Source: Bryopsis sp. KO-2023
Taxonomy: Eukaryota > Chlorophyta > Ulvophyceae > Bryopsidales > Bryopsidaceae
Reading direction: 5' to 3'
DNA length: 64,000 bases
Assembly (NCBI GenBank): GCA_030272585.1
Contig: BSYQ01000004.1
Location: 2,480,001-2,544,000 of the forward strand
Within the stretch, counting starts at the first letter, position 1. Each line of letters opens with the position of its first letter. A program made the position numbers and the translations under genes. Shown in pieces: positions 33,522 to 46,020 of the stretch. The notes beneath the pieces were generated by a model that searched no databases, was not told the DNA's origin, and saw nothing but the letters and a program-made list of their open reading frames with translations.

Positions 33522-34615
33522 TTTGTCAAAGTGCCCCGTCAAAAACACAGTTTTGTCACAAAAACTTGAGATTGCATCGTTTCCTGGAGTGTGCAGAGTC
33601 GATGCGTTTGCTTTTTCTTAGGTCCACCACAATTTTGGGGATATCTGTGGTGCAATATCTACCTACCTACCGACCAGCTAGCTATTGACTGGATTTGTTG
33701 CATGTTTGTTTTCATGTCTGTATCATATTTTTATTATATTTTTGTGTGCGTATTGGGTCGTTGATTGGTATGTGATGAACAGTATTTTGTTTGTTGCACT
33801 TGTATCAATAGCTGTTGCTCCCATCCATATCTTGATTCTTGGGAAAAACGACATTGATGTAAAATTTTGATGGGAATCAACCCTTTGCAAAAAGGGAATC
33901 TTTGAACTCCATCCACCAGTCAGTTGGCTACATAGGCAATGTGAAACACTGGAGACCATGCACCAAAAATCCAAAAAAATCCACGAGCTGTCTCTTTTCG
34001 CTCTTCTGTTATGCTCTGTTTCGATCTGCCAAACCGACAGGAAACGTCATGCACACACGTTGCCTTCGAGGGAATACCTGGCCATGAGCAACATTTTCAG
34101 GGCCGATCGGAGATTGAAACCACCACTTGGCTATCACTCAATATTGAGCAAAGGGGAGCGAAAAATGCCTTTTTTGTGTGGTAAACCCGATGGCTGCACA
34201 AACCTGACGGGTGCTGATGGGCAGATTTGTCCCCAACGAGGTCCGCCACCGCCTGGCCTCACGTCACTTCGATTCTTGGTCTTACCTGACGTTCACTGGC
34301 CTCCATTGGGTTGGCTTTCTCCAAGTACTTTTTTTCTAGCTCAGCATATAAGCGAGCATTCAGCTGGAAAAGTATGTTTCAAACGGGCGTTTGATACCCC
34401 AGGGGCCATTGAGCCGCAAAACAGGCTTGCCGAGTTTGCAACCCAAAAGATGCGAAGTCGTGCAAGTACCAGCACAACGCCGCGGGCCAGCCATCAACTC
34501 GTCTCGAAAGAGCTGGTCCCATTGTGGACACGATGGAAACGAAAGCGTGAGTTTTTTTTGTTTCACGGATCCAACAAGTTTAGCAGTATATATGGAGTGA
34601 GTTTTCAATTTTATC
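33522..34615. other. 3' flank of ankyrin gene 2 and duplicated spacer
   Basis: Bases 33522-33660 match the inverted 3' flank of ankyrin gene 1. Bases 33690-33850 resemble 14650-14790 and 34790-34920. Bases about 34380-34615 match 14290-14455, upstream of the other tRNA-like copy (shared AAACAGGCTTGC and GCAGTATATATGGAGTGAG strings). A 238-codon plus-strand frame (33958-34674) begins with a signal-peptide-like segment but runs through the tRNA-like sequence and has no domain, so I do not call it a gene. Confidence 0.5.
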
Positions 34616-34707
34616 GTGAAGGCAGACTGGAACGAATTCTGACCGGGTCCTTAGAGTGGATCGTCGCGACCTAGAATTCCGCGGGGGTTCGAATCCCCCT
34701 CTTCGCA
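34616..34707 (+). tRNA. tRNA-Ser(AGA)-like sequence, copy 2
   Basis: All seven acceptor pairs form, two of them G-T (GTGAAGG with TCTTCGC). The D stem is CAGA/TCTG, the anticodon stem GGTCC/GGATC with loop TTAGAGT (anticodon AGA), there is a long variable arm with CGCG/CGCG, and the T arm is GGGGG-TTCGAAT-CCCCC, for 92 nt in all. Positions 8 and 9 appear to be missing, and the A box (AGGCAGACTGG) is only approximate while the B box (GGTTCGAATCC) is perfect. It may be a real but odd tRNA, a pseudogene, or the head of a tRNA-derived repeat. Confidence 0.55.
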
Positions 34708-35433
34708 CAAATTGTCATTTCCTGACAACAACTTACCTGTGGCTGGATTGTATTGTCCGTACCTTGCTTCTTTTTCATTTGGTGTTTTATGTCGCGACCA
34801 GTGAATGTTGGCTCGTTGAATGGTACATTGCGATGAACGATACTTTGTTGGTTGATGCTTTCTCTGTATCAACAGTTTTGTTGCTCCGGTGCATATCTTG
34901 TTTTTAGGGGAGAAATTTTGGAGGGCTCAGTGCAGGCTGATGGTTGGAAGCTGAAACGGGCATAGTACATATTCAAACTTGGTTGGATCGTCTGGATGGT
35001 GCGCCCTTTTATGAGTGAAATGGAGGTTGTTTGTCAGAAACTTCTCCATCGTTTGGTTGTGCAGACATCTATGTTTGAGGATAGTTCAAATTCTTTTCAA
35101 GTGGTTTAACAAAGATTCTTATTTTTGGACTCCCAATTTCTTGTTGGTTTTCTTCTGAAAGAATGAAACTGGTTGTCCCTGGTCATTCACATGATCATTT
35201 TAATGGGAGAGGGACACTCTCCTCTTCAATATATTTTGATGTTTTTTGGCCTGTTTGTTTTGAGGCAAACACCAAAACAAGGTTCAACAAACATTATAAT
35301 GTTTATAAATGGTGAAACGACCTCCCAGTGCCTTACGCTAAAGTAAAATGTTCTAGAACTTGTCACCTCGGAAAAATCCCCCACCATAAATTCGCCTGTC
35401 TCGAGTCAATCAGCGTGTCGAAAGAGACAAAAC

Positions 35434-35585
35434 TGTTATCTTTGACCTATGCATCTTTGCAATTTTGATGGTCTTAGTGTCTTTGTGGATTCACACAAAA
35501 GCCAATGGAATTTCATCATTGTAATAGGGGACGTATCTCCTACACAATGTAATTTGATGTTTGTTTGTTTGTTTGTTATCTTTGA
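35434..35585 (+). mobile_element. Longest retro-inserted tail of the TTTG family, with 12-bp duplication
   Basis: TGTTATCTTTGA occurs at about 35434-35445 and again at about 35574-35585. The 128-bp insert ends ATCTCCTACACAATG, TTTGATG and (TTTG)n, like the other copies, and extends about 65 bp further upstream of the conserved part, so it shows more of the parent element. Confidence 0.8.
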
Positions 35586-36069
35586 AAACTCAAATCACTT
35601 CATGTCTTCGTTTAAATCTATTCACAACAATAGTGCAACCTAAGTTTCTGAGCCTGCCAAGTTTCCGATAATTTCGAGTTTTTGGACCACCACCAGACAA
35701 TATTCATGTTTACGTCTTATTCTCGGCACTTTGAGGCAATGGAAAAAGCATCCATCGCTGCGCAGCCACAGAGAAATCTCCAACCGGATGTTTTTTTCTC
35801 GGGTGCTGAAATGAAACCAAGACCAAGGGAGCAAGCACCTATGTGCATTAAAGGAGTGAGTGTCATATTGCATGGGGACTGCCTCTATGTAAAGAATGCA
35901 TTCATATTCGTTTTTTTTCAATCAACAGGTAAGCTATCAGGAAACGTCCTGTAGGGGAAAAAAAAAAAGCTGACCAAACGACGCCTCCAACTGAACAGGG
36001 AGACTGGTGGTTGGTTACAACCTGTTAGGGTAGGATGAGAACTATTAAATAAATAAAAAAATATTTGGA

Positions 36070-36392
36070 GGTGATCGAACATAGAAACGTCACTGTGTGA
36101 GGAAATCAGTCCATACCAAACGTCTGTATCAATCAAGCTTGTGCCATGCATAGCCCGTGCAACACAAAGAAACGAGAACTGCCACTTCATTAAATCATCG
36201 ATACAAACCTCATATCCAAAAATGCTTGCTCTCCTCATCGTAGACTGAGCCTTTTTTACGCTTCCCTGGTTGGTGGGTGGGTTGGTTGGTTGCCTGGTGG
36301 CTGTCCCCCCAGCGGTACCTCCCTTGATATACCTTGGAGGCTTGTGTCTACTCATGGTGGGTGGCTTGAAGTGTTGGACTGTGTTTCACTTG
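36070..36392 (+). repeat. Repeats A and B side by side
   Basis: Bases 36070-36211 match 4949-5085 and bases about 36215-36392 match 13003-13150, in the same order and orientation. Near the left end of the window the two parts are separated by the whole of ankyrin gene 1. The arrangement here therefore looks like the uninterrupted form. Confidence 0.8.
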
Positions 36393-36897
36393 CTTCGAAC
36401 AAAAAGCATGTTCGGTGCTGCTGCCTGTGGGGACCGAAGAACACAGGAGGATAGGTACGGGCAATTGAAGACAGTAGGGAGCTTTATCATTGATGGAACT
36501 GTGTCAAAGCGGTTTTAGATCAAGATAAACCCATAGTCCAAGGTGAGCCAAGAAAGAGGGAGAGGAGGGAGAGTTTTTTCATTACGAGCCGTTTTTTGAA
36601 GGAAAAAAGACAGTCCAATGTGCATGGACGAAGGAATATCATCCCAATGCAAAACTCCTCAAGTTGAAGATGTTTTTTTGGCTCGTGAAGAATTGTTTCA
36701 TGTATGGATAACGAAAACAACGAATTTATCTTTTCTGTACCATGATCAGTCTTAAATTTTTTTTTTACTTCTGAACTTTCTTTTATACGAAACCTATATA
36801 TAGGTATCACAAATTAGCCACAGCCAAATCGCTGAAGATTATGAGGAGAATGCTAGGGAACAAGTGGATTCGGTTTGCTCGACCAAGCCTTATAGAC

Positions 36898-36964
36898 TGA
36901 AATGTCCAGAAGTACTTCTGGACATTTCATATATGTATGTGAAAAATCTAGTTTTTTCACATAC
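36898..36964. repeat. Two consecutive perfect palindromes
   Basis: Bases 36898-36913 (TGAAATGTCCAGAAGT) are followed directly by their exact complement to 36929, a 32-bp palindrome with no spacer. Five bases later GTATGTGAAAAA and TTTTTTCACATAC form a second hairpin around TCTAG (36935-36964). Both would extrude as strong hairpins. Confidence 0.9.
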
Positions 36965-38434
36965 CACAGACATACGTATGGCATAAAAAATTCAGCATCG
37001 TCCCTCCAGAAGTCGATCCATCAGCCATATAATTACAACCCTCAGAAAAAGAGACACCATCTCCAGAAGTGTCGTTGCACCATTTCAATTTCCAGTGTCA
37101 ATTTTCTGCCACAATGGGGACTGAGCAGATCAGCAATAACGAACAGTCATTGTTTTGGAGAAACCCAACGGATGCAGTTTTCTTTTTTAAAAATTCTGTC
37201 CACCGGTTTCTCCAAAGTGCCATCTAAAGAATTCCATTCTATTTTTTTAAAACACATTTGGGCTTTTAACCACCCCAGCCAGTGGTTTTTGATTTCAGCC
37301 CATGAGCTGAAATCTGTTGATCAACGGATTCTCCACACCAGCCTCTCTTTGCGTGAAGTGTCTATGTTGGGTGTAAGATCCTGTTTAGTGGCACTCTCGC
37401 TGAATTCAAGGAATTCCATCTCCTCTATTTCATCCATGTCATTCCCGCTTTCAGAATCCGGTTCACTAACAGGCTCAAAGCTCATATCTGCAAAAAAAAA
37501 ATCACCAACAAACAATTATAGGGCTGAATCATAGCACCTGGACAATTGGCCTGCTGCTTTCGGGGAAACGATTGCACAGTGGGACTACCATCCTACAGAA
37601 AAAGAGTCTATGCTCCATGTGTAGTAACAATAAAAACGTATGGTCTGTCTTGTACAGTCAGTACTCAAATTTACTGGAGGATTGAACCAGACCTGAAGGA
37701 GAAGCTGGAACAGATGCTGAATTGGAGCGGGACTGCAAGAGCTCACCAGCACTGCATTGTGTGGACACAAAAGGGTTTTTACACCAAAGCTTCAAACACA
37801 TGGACATTTCGATCAATGGCACAATATTAGAGGAGGTGATGAATGGGACACATGTAAAAACTGAATTTCCAGGACACCACCCACAAAACGTTTTGGGAAA
37901 TCTTCGTTCAGTGGATGTTTTCGGCGTCCGACATGATCAATCAAGACCCACTGTACCTGGAATAGACTGTATCGGCATTTGCACCAATCACTGCTTGACC
38001 ACCACGGCAACAAGAAATTAAGCAACCCAATTTTTTGTAAAAGCTGCAATTTCCATGGATAAGAGAACGATCCAAACCCGACCTGGAGCCTACCATGCGC
38101 TGTGAGCAGAAGCCAGATCGGGACTAGCGATGCCATACGGATCTGCTCCACTGGCTCGTTACCCCCGCCAAAGAGCCCAACAGTCAAAAATAGGAATCGA
38201 GGAAGAGAGCTTTTTGATGAGAAACGTGAGGACAGCACATCGTAACGATATGACTCGTCTTGGAGCTCGATTTTGGGGTCGCGCTGTTTTTGGGTCGTGG
38301 TTTTTAGTTCAGCGAAATGTGACCCCAGGAGAGAAAGGCGCTGGATTTCCCATGAGGGCTCCTTCTTGATTTCACCTTGGAGTCGGAAATCCTGGTGGTT
38401 TTGATTCGTAACGGCGGCGGCGGCGGTGTCTACC
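36965..38434. other. Spacer before the LRR gene, with a possible transposase relic
   Basis: On the minus strand, bases 37330-37490 read as an acidic exon after a good acceptor (EPVSEPDSESGNDMDEIEEM). About 200 bp further along this strand are broken frames (PLWQKIDTGN, then LLEMVSLFL) that recall the start of piggyBac-type transposases. The match is weak and full of stops. Bases 37500-38430 contain no supported exon. Confidence 0.3.
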
Positions 38435-41400
38435 ATGCGGTTCCACTTTGTCTTTGCACTCGTGATTCTGGGGTGGTCTTGCTCTTGGGCGAGCTCGTGC
38501 AACCTGGTATGCCCTGGATCTTTTCCTATCCTCCACTATCGAAGAATAACAGCTAACAATCGATATATGGATAGATCGCCGTGGTAACTGATATGGCACT
38601 CATCCCAGTGAAGATAGCTGTTGGCTCCAACCCACCTCTAATTCGCAGATTCGATCCGGAGAGTCATGTAGCCTCATGGAGCCAAGTGATGGGGAATCTG
38701 GGGGGAATTTTGGATCGATCAACAAAGTAACACACTGATTTTTGGTGGTATTAAAATGAAGGTTACTGAGCCATGAAGGCAAGCTTGTCTCTTTTCAATA
38801 AAATTCAATGCTGTTTCATGGCTCCATTGCAGCTGGACCTTTCTTCTTTGCCTTCAGAAGAAAGAGAGGTGCTGTCAAGGCTCAAGGGAAAAAACATTAC
38901 TCTGTGCGATCACACCGGATTTGATGCAGCCTCCTTTGACGAAATCTATTTCTCAAAACTAGCGAGGGATGGCGAGACTGGCAAGTGCGAGGCAGTTCAT
39001 CCAAGCATTCCTTCAAAGATTCTGCAATATTCCCATGAAGTAAGAAATATTCCTGGCAATGTGTGATTCTTATTCTTTTTTTTTTTATCCTCTGAATCTT
39101 TCAGAAGGACCATTTTCTGGGGGCACTGTTTTTACAAAGGTGAAAATTGCCTCTACACGATGGAAGGTTGTTCTGTTTAAAAAAGGAATCAAATAAATGG
39201 TGAAAAATATATTTATGCAGGAGGTGGCTCTACCAACAAAGATCTGTTGGGAAAAGGCAGCTCAATGCTCCAAAAAATGCAAAACCAGGCTGTGTCAGAA
39301 TATTGAGGGTTTTGCTATTTCAGCAATGACTCCCTCAATGGCCTTGGATGATGTTCTGGAAGAAATCAAACATCTTCCCTGCCTTCGATTTTTGATGGCA
39401 AGAGGACCTGTCGCCATAGGTGGGAAATGACAGCTGAATTCAAGATAGCCTGTCTCCAAACCATTAGCAGAAAACAAAGACCCGAAAAACTCAAATTCAA
39501 AGTAATATCCGGACAAAGTCCATGATGTTCTATTGTTGCCTTCCCATTTCTTGTTTTGTTTGTGAATTGCATGTGTTTTTCTCTTTTCAGATATCTTTAA
39601 CTCTAGGGTTTTGAAAACCATGACTAATGTGGAGTCCATGATAGCCATCATAGATGGCACATTTCTGGATCCATCCATTTCTTGCGAAGACGGCGGATGC
39701 CCCGCTTTTTCAAACATTGCCCTGCCTCAATCTCTGCAGAGTTTAGACATAGGCATCCGAGAAGCTGCACCAGTAGTCAGACCCACAACAAGTGAAGTCA
39801 GAGCTTCACTGATGGCTCTTCCAGAATCACTCAAATTTCTGAGCATCAGAGGAACACAGTTCGGTGGGGAGCTACCCCCCCAACTGCCCCCTGGCATCCA
39901 GGCAATCACACTCCGGGACAACAAATTCACAGGCCAAGTTCCAAAAGAGTGGGGGGATTTGAGTGAGTTGATTGCTTTACTCATTTGGGAGGCTGCCATG
40001 GACAACAGAGTGGAGCTGGATCAAGTGGGGTGGGAAAACTTGAGGAAATTTGACCTTCGGTTAGGGAACAGAAGCACACAGGATTTGATGCTCAACAGCA
40101 CAGTGGAGTTTCGACGAACTATGTGTGCTGCCAGTCAAATTTCTTCAGACCTTGCGACTCTGATAGCTGTGAAACCGATGGACTGTTTAGAGGTAGGCAC
40201 CCCAGGGATTTTCTTTTACTTCGTGCGGATACCACATTTGACACATAGTCTATCTGACAGTCATCTAGTTTTCAGATAACTGTAGAAACAAACTAGGTTC
40301 AGAATGGAACCAAAAAAAAAAAGCAACAAGTCCTATAAGAGTGGAAGGATTGCTATTTGTTCTCTTATTCGAATGCACACCTGCACAGGCATATTTTCTG
40401 CGTGTGTGATTTTTTGCATTGTATTCCTGTCCAACAGTTCATGACCGAGAGTGATGCTGAATTGATAGAGTGGATGGACAAAACCATTGCATCAACAGTG
40501 CTGTGGACGATATCGTCAACGCTCCGGCTTCCCCAAACAGCATGCAGGCATCTGGATGAGGAAATCGACAGCCCTCTGGGTTCTTTTCCCTTTTCCCAAA
40601 GTGTGGACGGATGCCCAATGGTTGCGGATTCCTCTGAATGCAAAAACTGTGCAAAAATTTTGGGGCTGCATATTTTCGATCTGGAGGAAGCGAAAAATGT
40701 GCTGGAGGCGGGAGTGTTGCCCCTGATTGAGAAGCTGCCTTGCTTGCAGACCTTGGAAATCGGACCTGAATTCATGCAACCTCAATGTAAGCTTCCCTGA
40801 AAAAAAATAAATAAAATATTCTATTTTTTGGGGAAAAAAAAAGGTGAAAAACCAAGTGAAATAAAGTAAAATACATAAAGTGTGCCATACTACAGGCTCG
40901 CAATGAATAAATGAAACGGAGGTATTCTAAAAGTGCACGATTTCCTGAACATTTGCAGCTTCCGTGCCCAACATAGAGATTCCGGCAGCTCTCAGCACGG
41001 TGGATAAGGAAACCCTATGCATCTTTGGATCGACTGTGGGTGATTTTCAGCTGCCCTCTAATGTGGAGAGCCTGGCAATATCTGGTGGTGCAATTTCCAA
41101 TGAAGAAGAATACAAATCCCTGTTGAAATTACCTGGCACCCTGAAACGACTGCGCTTGGAGAACTCTGGATATGGTGGGATGCTTCCAGAAAATCTACCA
41201 GCTATCATGGAATGAATCGGACTCAGAGGAAATCAGTTCACTGGCAGCATCCCATCGTCTTGGTCCTATGCACCCAATTTGAAATCCTTGATGGTGATCG
41301 AAGAGGAAAACTTGTCGGACGATATTCCTGGAGGGCTGACTCAGCTGGGCAGTCTGTCTGGGGGGTTTGCCTGCGATTTTCCTTCTTGTGGGTACATTTG

Positions 41401-42564
41401 TGGCCGAAAGTGTGGGAGTTTCGAGTTCTTGGAGGCCAATTTTGACTTTTTGATTGAATATTTGGTCAGAAACAATTGCCAGAGTGATTCCCTTGCGAGT
41501 TGTGGTGAGAACATCGTCCAGTGGAGCTGCAAGGTAGGCTCTCTCTCGTTTTTCTGTTTTGGGTTTCCAGCTGGTTTTAAGCGCATTAACTGCAGCAAAT
41601 AAATAAATGTGCCAGCATTTGGTGGAATGACCCCCCCCCACCCCTTCCCTGGTGTTTAAAAGTAACAAACAGAACGGATGCTTGGATGGAGTGGTGTCAA
41701 GAGATTTGATAAAAGATTCAGAAGCATGTCTCTTTTCCGAGTGGATCTGTAAATGATGTGACCCTAAATTCCGCCAAGCATCTTTTGTTCAGCTGAAAAT
41801 TGTTGCTTTAACATGAGGGACCTATTTTTGCACTTTTGCAGGATTATCCACCGGAGGAGGCCGAATTCATTGCCATGCTCAATCTGTACAATCCCATCGC
41901 CTATCCTAGTTTTTCATTTTTCTATGGAATGGCCTCACATGCAGACACCTGTGTTGCTGGGTCAGAAAACATTGATCGAATTTCATGGGTGAAGTTGATG
42001 GGACCCACTTGGATAAAATACAAGGGTGGTGTCGAAACCCTCAAGAATTTGCCCTGCCTGAAAGACCTGGATTTGGAATTTTCAAACAGCAATGGGCCGG
42101 AGGTCGACAGTGGTATGTTTTATTGCAACGCTATTGGTGTTGGTTTGAAGAACTGTAGCAAAACCACCAGTAGAATAGTTTTTTTTATTCTCATTTTTTA
42201 AATTCTTAATATATTTATTGTATTATTATTCTATATATATATTTTCATTATTTTTTATTGTTATTCTTATTATTAATTTATTTTTTTTGGGGGGGGGGTA
42301 TTATTTTATTCTTAATTTTGCTGGTGGGAGTGATCAATTCTGATAGAGGCATGTACGAAAAGCGATTCATAAAAAACTTTCTTCTTTCTTCTTGTCCAGG
42401 GTTGCTGGACAGGTTGGAAGTGTTGGAAAACATCAACAAGCTCACCATCAGATGTGATGGAATTTCTTTGTACAACGTGAGTGCTCTTCCCCCCAATCTA
42501 GAGGAGCTCCATTTATTCGGAATCGGTTTCGTTCCGGGTGCATTTCACTAGTAAAAAAACGGCC

Positions 42565-42925
42565 AATATACACGGTTTCAAAATCGTGTATCCGGATAGA
42601 AAATCGTGTATGTGCACTTCGAAACCGTGTATATTCGGGAAAAACCGTGTATCTCCTGAAAAAACCGTGTATCTTAAGAAAGTGTGTATGCAAGGTCGTC
42701 GGAAACCGTGTATCCGGATAGAAAATCGTGTATGTGCACTTCGAAACCGTGTATATTCGGGAAAAACCGTGTATCTCTTGAAAAAACCGTGTATCTTAAG
42801 AAAGTGTGTATGCAAGGTCGTCAGAAACCGTGTATCCGGATAGAAAATCGTGTATGCAGCATCGTGTATTCTTTGTCGTTCTTAAAACTGTGTATGTGAA
42901 ACTGTGTATGCAGAAGAGAAGGGTG
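42565..42925 (+). repeat. Left subterminal repeats of the small CACTA element
   Basis: The motif ACCGTGTAT, or close variants such as ATCGTGTATG, recurs roughly every 15-30 bases. A larger unit of about 125 bp containing five motifs is repeated, with copies starting near 42580 and 42707 and a partial third near 42830. Confidence 0.9.
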
Positions 42926-44497
42926 AGTTTTGCTGTGGATTTACGATGTCTTGTTGAACATTTCACTTGTAAAAATTCGTTTCTTTTTGGTGTGCGGCGG
43001 CCGAGTTGAACGCGCAGGCTGTGCGCAGCACGCATACAGATATACGTCCAGTTCTGAGACCGCCATGAACGAAGCGCTCTTGTTAATGCGGGGAGGCGAG
43101 CTGGGTCAGCCCGCCTGGAACATGGATTCTCTGAAGAAGTCGGAAGTCGGTGACGTGGGAGCCGTCTTTCAAGAGTCCAGTTTCCGACAGAACCGGAGGT
43201 GCAGCGCAGCGCGAAAACCCTTATGAATAGGCGGTATGCCATGCTCTATCAGAACGTTGTGGTGACCTGAGACTGGATCTACAGGGGGCTCAAACCCCCC
43301 TTCACTGCTGTACTCCTGTACTCGCCTTAGCTTTACCATTACCCAATACCTATGACCTCAAGGGGAAAAAAGAGGAGACTTGAAAATTTTAAACTACCGA
43401 GAAAATATGTGTACATGCAATGTATGATGCAAAATCAATCTTGTGGTCTGGCTTACAGGAAGGACTCCACTCCTCCAAAGTGATGTCAATTGAAGGTTCG
43501 AACTGATGCAGGTCAGTGGGGCTGGCGAGATCTTTTTTGTTTCTTTCGAGTTTTTGGCAGTGAGTTTTTATTCTGACAGGTGCTTACATTGACAAATGCT
43601 TGCAACTTTCCCTTGTCCCTAGAATCCGTTTGTTGCTGTGCTTTTCTGCCAATATTGAACGGCTGGATCTGCTCGACAGGTGAGCAACTACTCCAAAGAA
43701 TAAAGTGAGCAACCCCAGTGAACACATATTGGTCTTGTGCAGAAATTTGAAAGGGGCTTAGATCTTTCAAGTGTTTCAAGTGAAATCTCCTTGGAATGAC
43801 CCTGCCTGGCTGTTGATTTTTGCAACTTGTCCACTTGTCACTGGAAATCAATATTTGTCACTTTTCTGGTGGGGCAGGAATCCCCATACATGCATCAACA
43901 TTTGTTTTGTTGAAGTAAGTCATGGATGAAGCCCAGAGAAACAGAATTTTGACATGGCTGTGTCCAACCAGTGTGTGTATGATTTCCTTCAAATGTGCAT
44001 CCTTGAAATCTGAAGCAACCATGTGGTCTTTCCCCCAGCTACGACAGCGCCAGGAGCTGTGGACCAGCCGTAGTCAAGATTGCAACAAGAGAAGAGCACG
44101 CAGCCCAGGTACAGAAACTGAAGTTTTAGTTAATCCAAGCAGTGTTTTTTTCCCGGGAAAACAAGACCAACACGACTGTATATACGACTGTATGTAATAC
44201 ACTCGTATATTTGTGCAAAATGCGGACCTCTGTTGGTTTTCTTGATGAAACTTTGACATTATGTAAGCATGTGTAATTCTTGTTATTATTTTTGTTATGT
44301 GTTTTATAATCGTTACAATTATTATATTTGAAATGTTTTACATTGAGGCTTCAAAACTCTAAGAAGCGATTTCGGGCCTTCAGTTTATTGTTGTTTTTTT
44401 ATAACGTATTTTTTTTGGGGGGAGATAATTCGCTGCTGGATAGATTTTTTCTGGGGGGTCGTTTTTGATTTTTTTGTTTGTTTTGGTGTGTGAACAG

Positions 44498-45400
44498 GTT
44501 CTTTACCAAGCGTAAATTTGGACCCCATCGTATTGGCCTTCATTCTTGCAATATTTGCTGGAGGGTTGAGCGCTGTGCTATTTACTGCGGTGACCAGAGT
44601 CATCAGGTAAATTGTTCTTCCTCACCCTCCCCCCCCCCCAAAAAAAAAAAATCCACTGAAAGCCAAGACTTTTATTATTTTGTATCACCTTCATTTTGTT
44701 CACTGTTGAAAAAACAATTCTCAAGGTCACATCGATGCCAACTCAAGAAAACTGCAAGGTCACTGGGGCAAGTTTGAATTTTAGTCGATCGCTACGATGT
44801 AAATTCCGAAGAAATCAAGAACGGCAATTTCGCAGGTGGAGCATCTTTCCTTCAGTTTGGGGCCGAAAACACTGGTACAGGGCCAAATGCTGTTGGTGGT
44901 AGCCTGCTGCATTCTTTGGCTGGACCCCCTGGTGGAAATTTACGAGCTATCGAATGATTCCTTGCAAAAGCTTCGAATTGCTGTGTTCCTTGTTTGGGCA
45001 GCCGTCCAAATCGGCCTGGTCAGACCTCTCATGCAGGTATGAAATCACCAATGAACACCACGGCATATATATACAGACATATATATATCTGTTTTGTCCA
45101 GGTGGGTTCCTTTTTCTCCTGCTTGTCAAGCAGTCATTTTTTTCCTTCCGGAAGGATGCCTGGAAATTCTTGAGACTTGTTTGCTTTTCGTGGTTTCCAG
45201 GCTTACTTCCATGGAGCCCTAGTCCAATGGTACAACCTCCGACATTTCGGAGGCACCAAAAAAGACGAAAACCACATCTCGAAGCAAATCCAGATGAAAG
45301 TGATGGTCAACACCTACATCGCATGCAAAGTGGCCATCCAAGTTTTGGGACCCAGTTTCCAGTTTCTTTTGTGGATTCCATTCTTATTTTTTTCAATTTT
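44498..45400 (+). pseudogene. Captured TMEM161-like exons inside the small CACTA element
   Basis: Three exon-like segments lie between plausible splice sites: 44498-44606 (LDPIVLAFILAIFAGG), 44836-45037 (LRIAVFLVWAAVQIGL, RPLMQ) and about 45202-45390 (AYFHGALVQWYNLRHF, IACKVAIQVLGPSFQF). The last two join in phase, and their run RPLMQ-AYFHGALVQW followed by a long VAIQVLGP-type membrane helix parallels the MRSHLQAYLNLA and VIALQYVAP region of the TMEM161 family. The family consists of multi-pass membrane proteins of poorly defined role. The first exon does not join the second in phase, so a small exon is missing or mutated. N-terminal and C-terminal parts of the gene are absent. Confidence 0.55.
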
Positions 45401-45589
45401 TTTATTATTATTATTTTTTTTTTGATTAAATTTAAATAATGTAAATAAATTGATATGGAAATTATCCCCAGATGGGGGGCTTGCAGGTCCGACTCCTGGT
45501 GGTTTCAAAATATGACAAATTTGTGAATTGTGAGTATTTTTGTACATTATTTCATAATTCCATCGCAATGAAATTGCTCTTCGTACGAT

Positions 45590-46020
45590 ATGTGAAACCG
45601 TGTATGTTTCGATGTCGCACTACAAAAACCGTGTTTTCTTTCCCAAATCGTGTATGCACATACACGGTTTTCAAAACCGTGTATGTTGCCATGGCACACT
45701 CAAAAACCGTGTTTTCTTTCCCAAACCGTGTATGCAGATACACAGTTTTCAAAATCGTGTATGCGAGCGTTCCGGACGTCACAAACCGTGTATGTTGCCA
45801 TGGCACACTCAAAAACCGTGTTTTCTTTCCCAAATCGTGTATGCAGGTACACGGTTTTCAAAATCGTGTATGCGAGCGTTCCGGACGTCACAAACTGTGT
45901 ATGTTGCCATGGCACACTCAAAAACCGTGTTTTCTTTCCCAAAACGTGTATGCTCCTGGGACACGAAACCCTAGCAAACCGTGTAGTTTCAGTACTTAAA
46001 AAACCGTGTATTTTGGCCGT
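45590..46020 (+). repeat. Right subterminal repeats of the small CACTA element
   Basis: A unit of about 108 bp containing CCATGGCACACTC, AAAACCGTGTTTTC and AATCGTGTATGC is repeated three to four times, with the ACCGTGTAT motif in both orientations (TACACGGTTTTC). The last motifs adjoin the terminal inverted repeat. The long frame from 45650 into the LRR exon crosses these repeats by chance. Confidence 0.9.

Larger units (their letters stand above)
34708..36897. other. Intergenic repeat-rich spacer
   Basis: No coding exon is supported. It holds the end of the duplicated tRNA-like block (to about 34960), a retro-inserted tail at 35434-35585, and the adjacent repeats A and B at 36070-36392. The rest is AT-rich with no pattern that I can see. 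Confidence 0.6.

Noticed and set aside
33958-34674. 238-codon plus-strand frame with a signal-peptide-like start
   Set aside because: It crosses the tRNA-like sequence and a duplicated block, the corresponding frame is broken in the other copy, and no domain is present.
37060-37515. Possible piggyBac-type transposase
   Set aside because: Only an acidic segment and broken frames resemble it. No catalytic Asp motif can be seen, and no TTAA-flanked ends were found.
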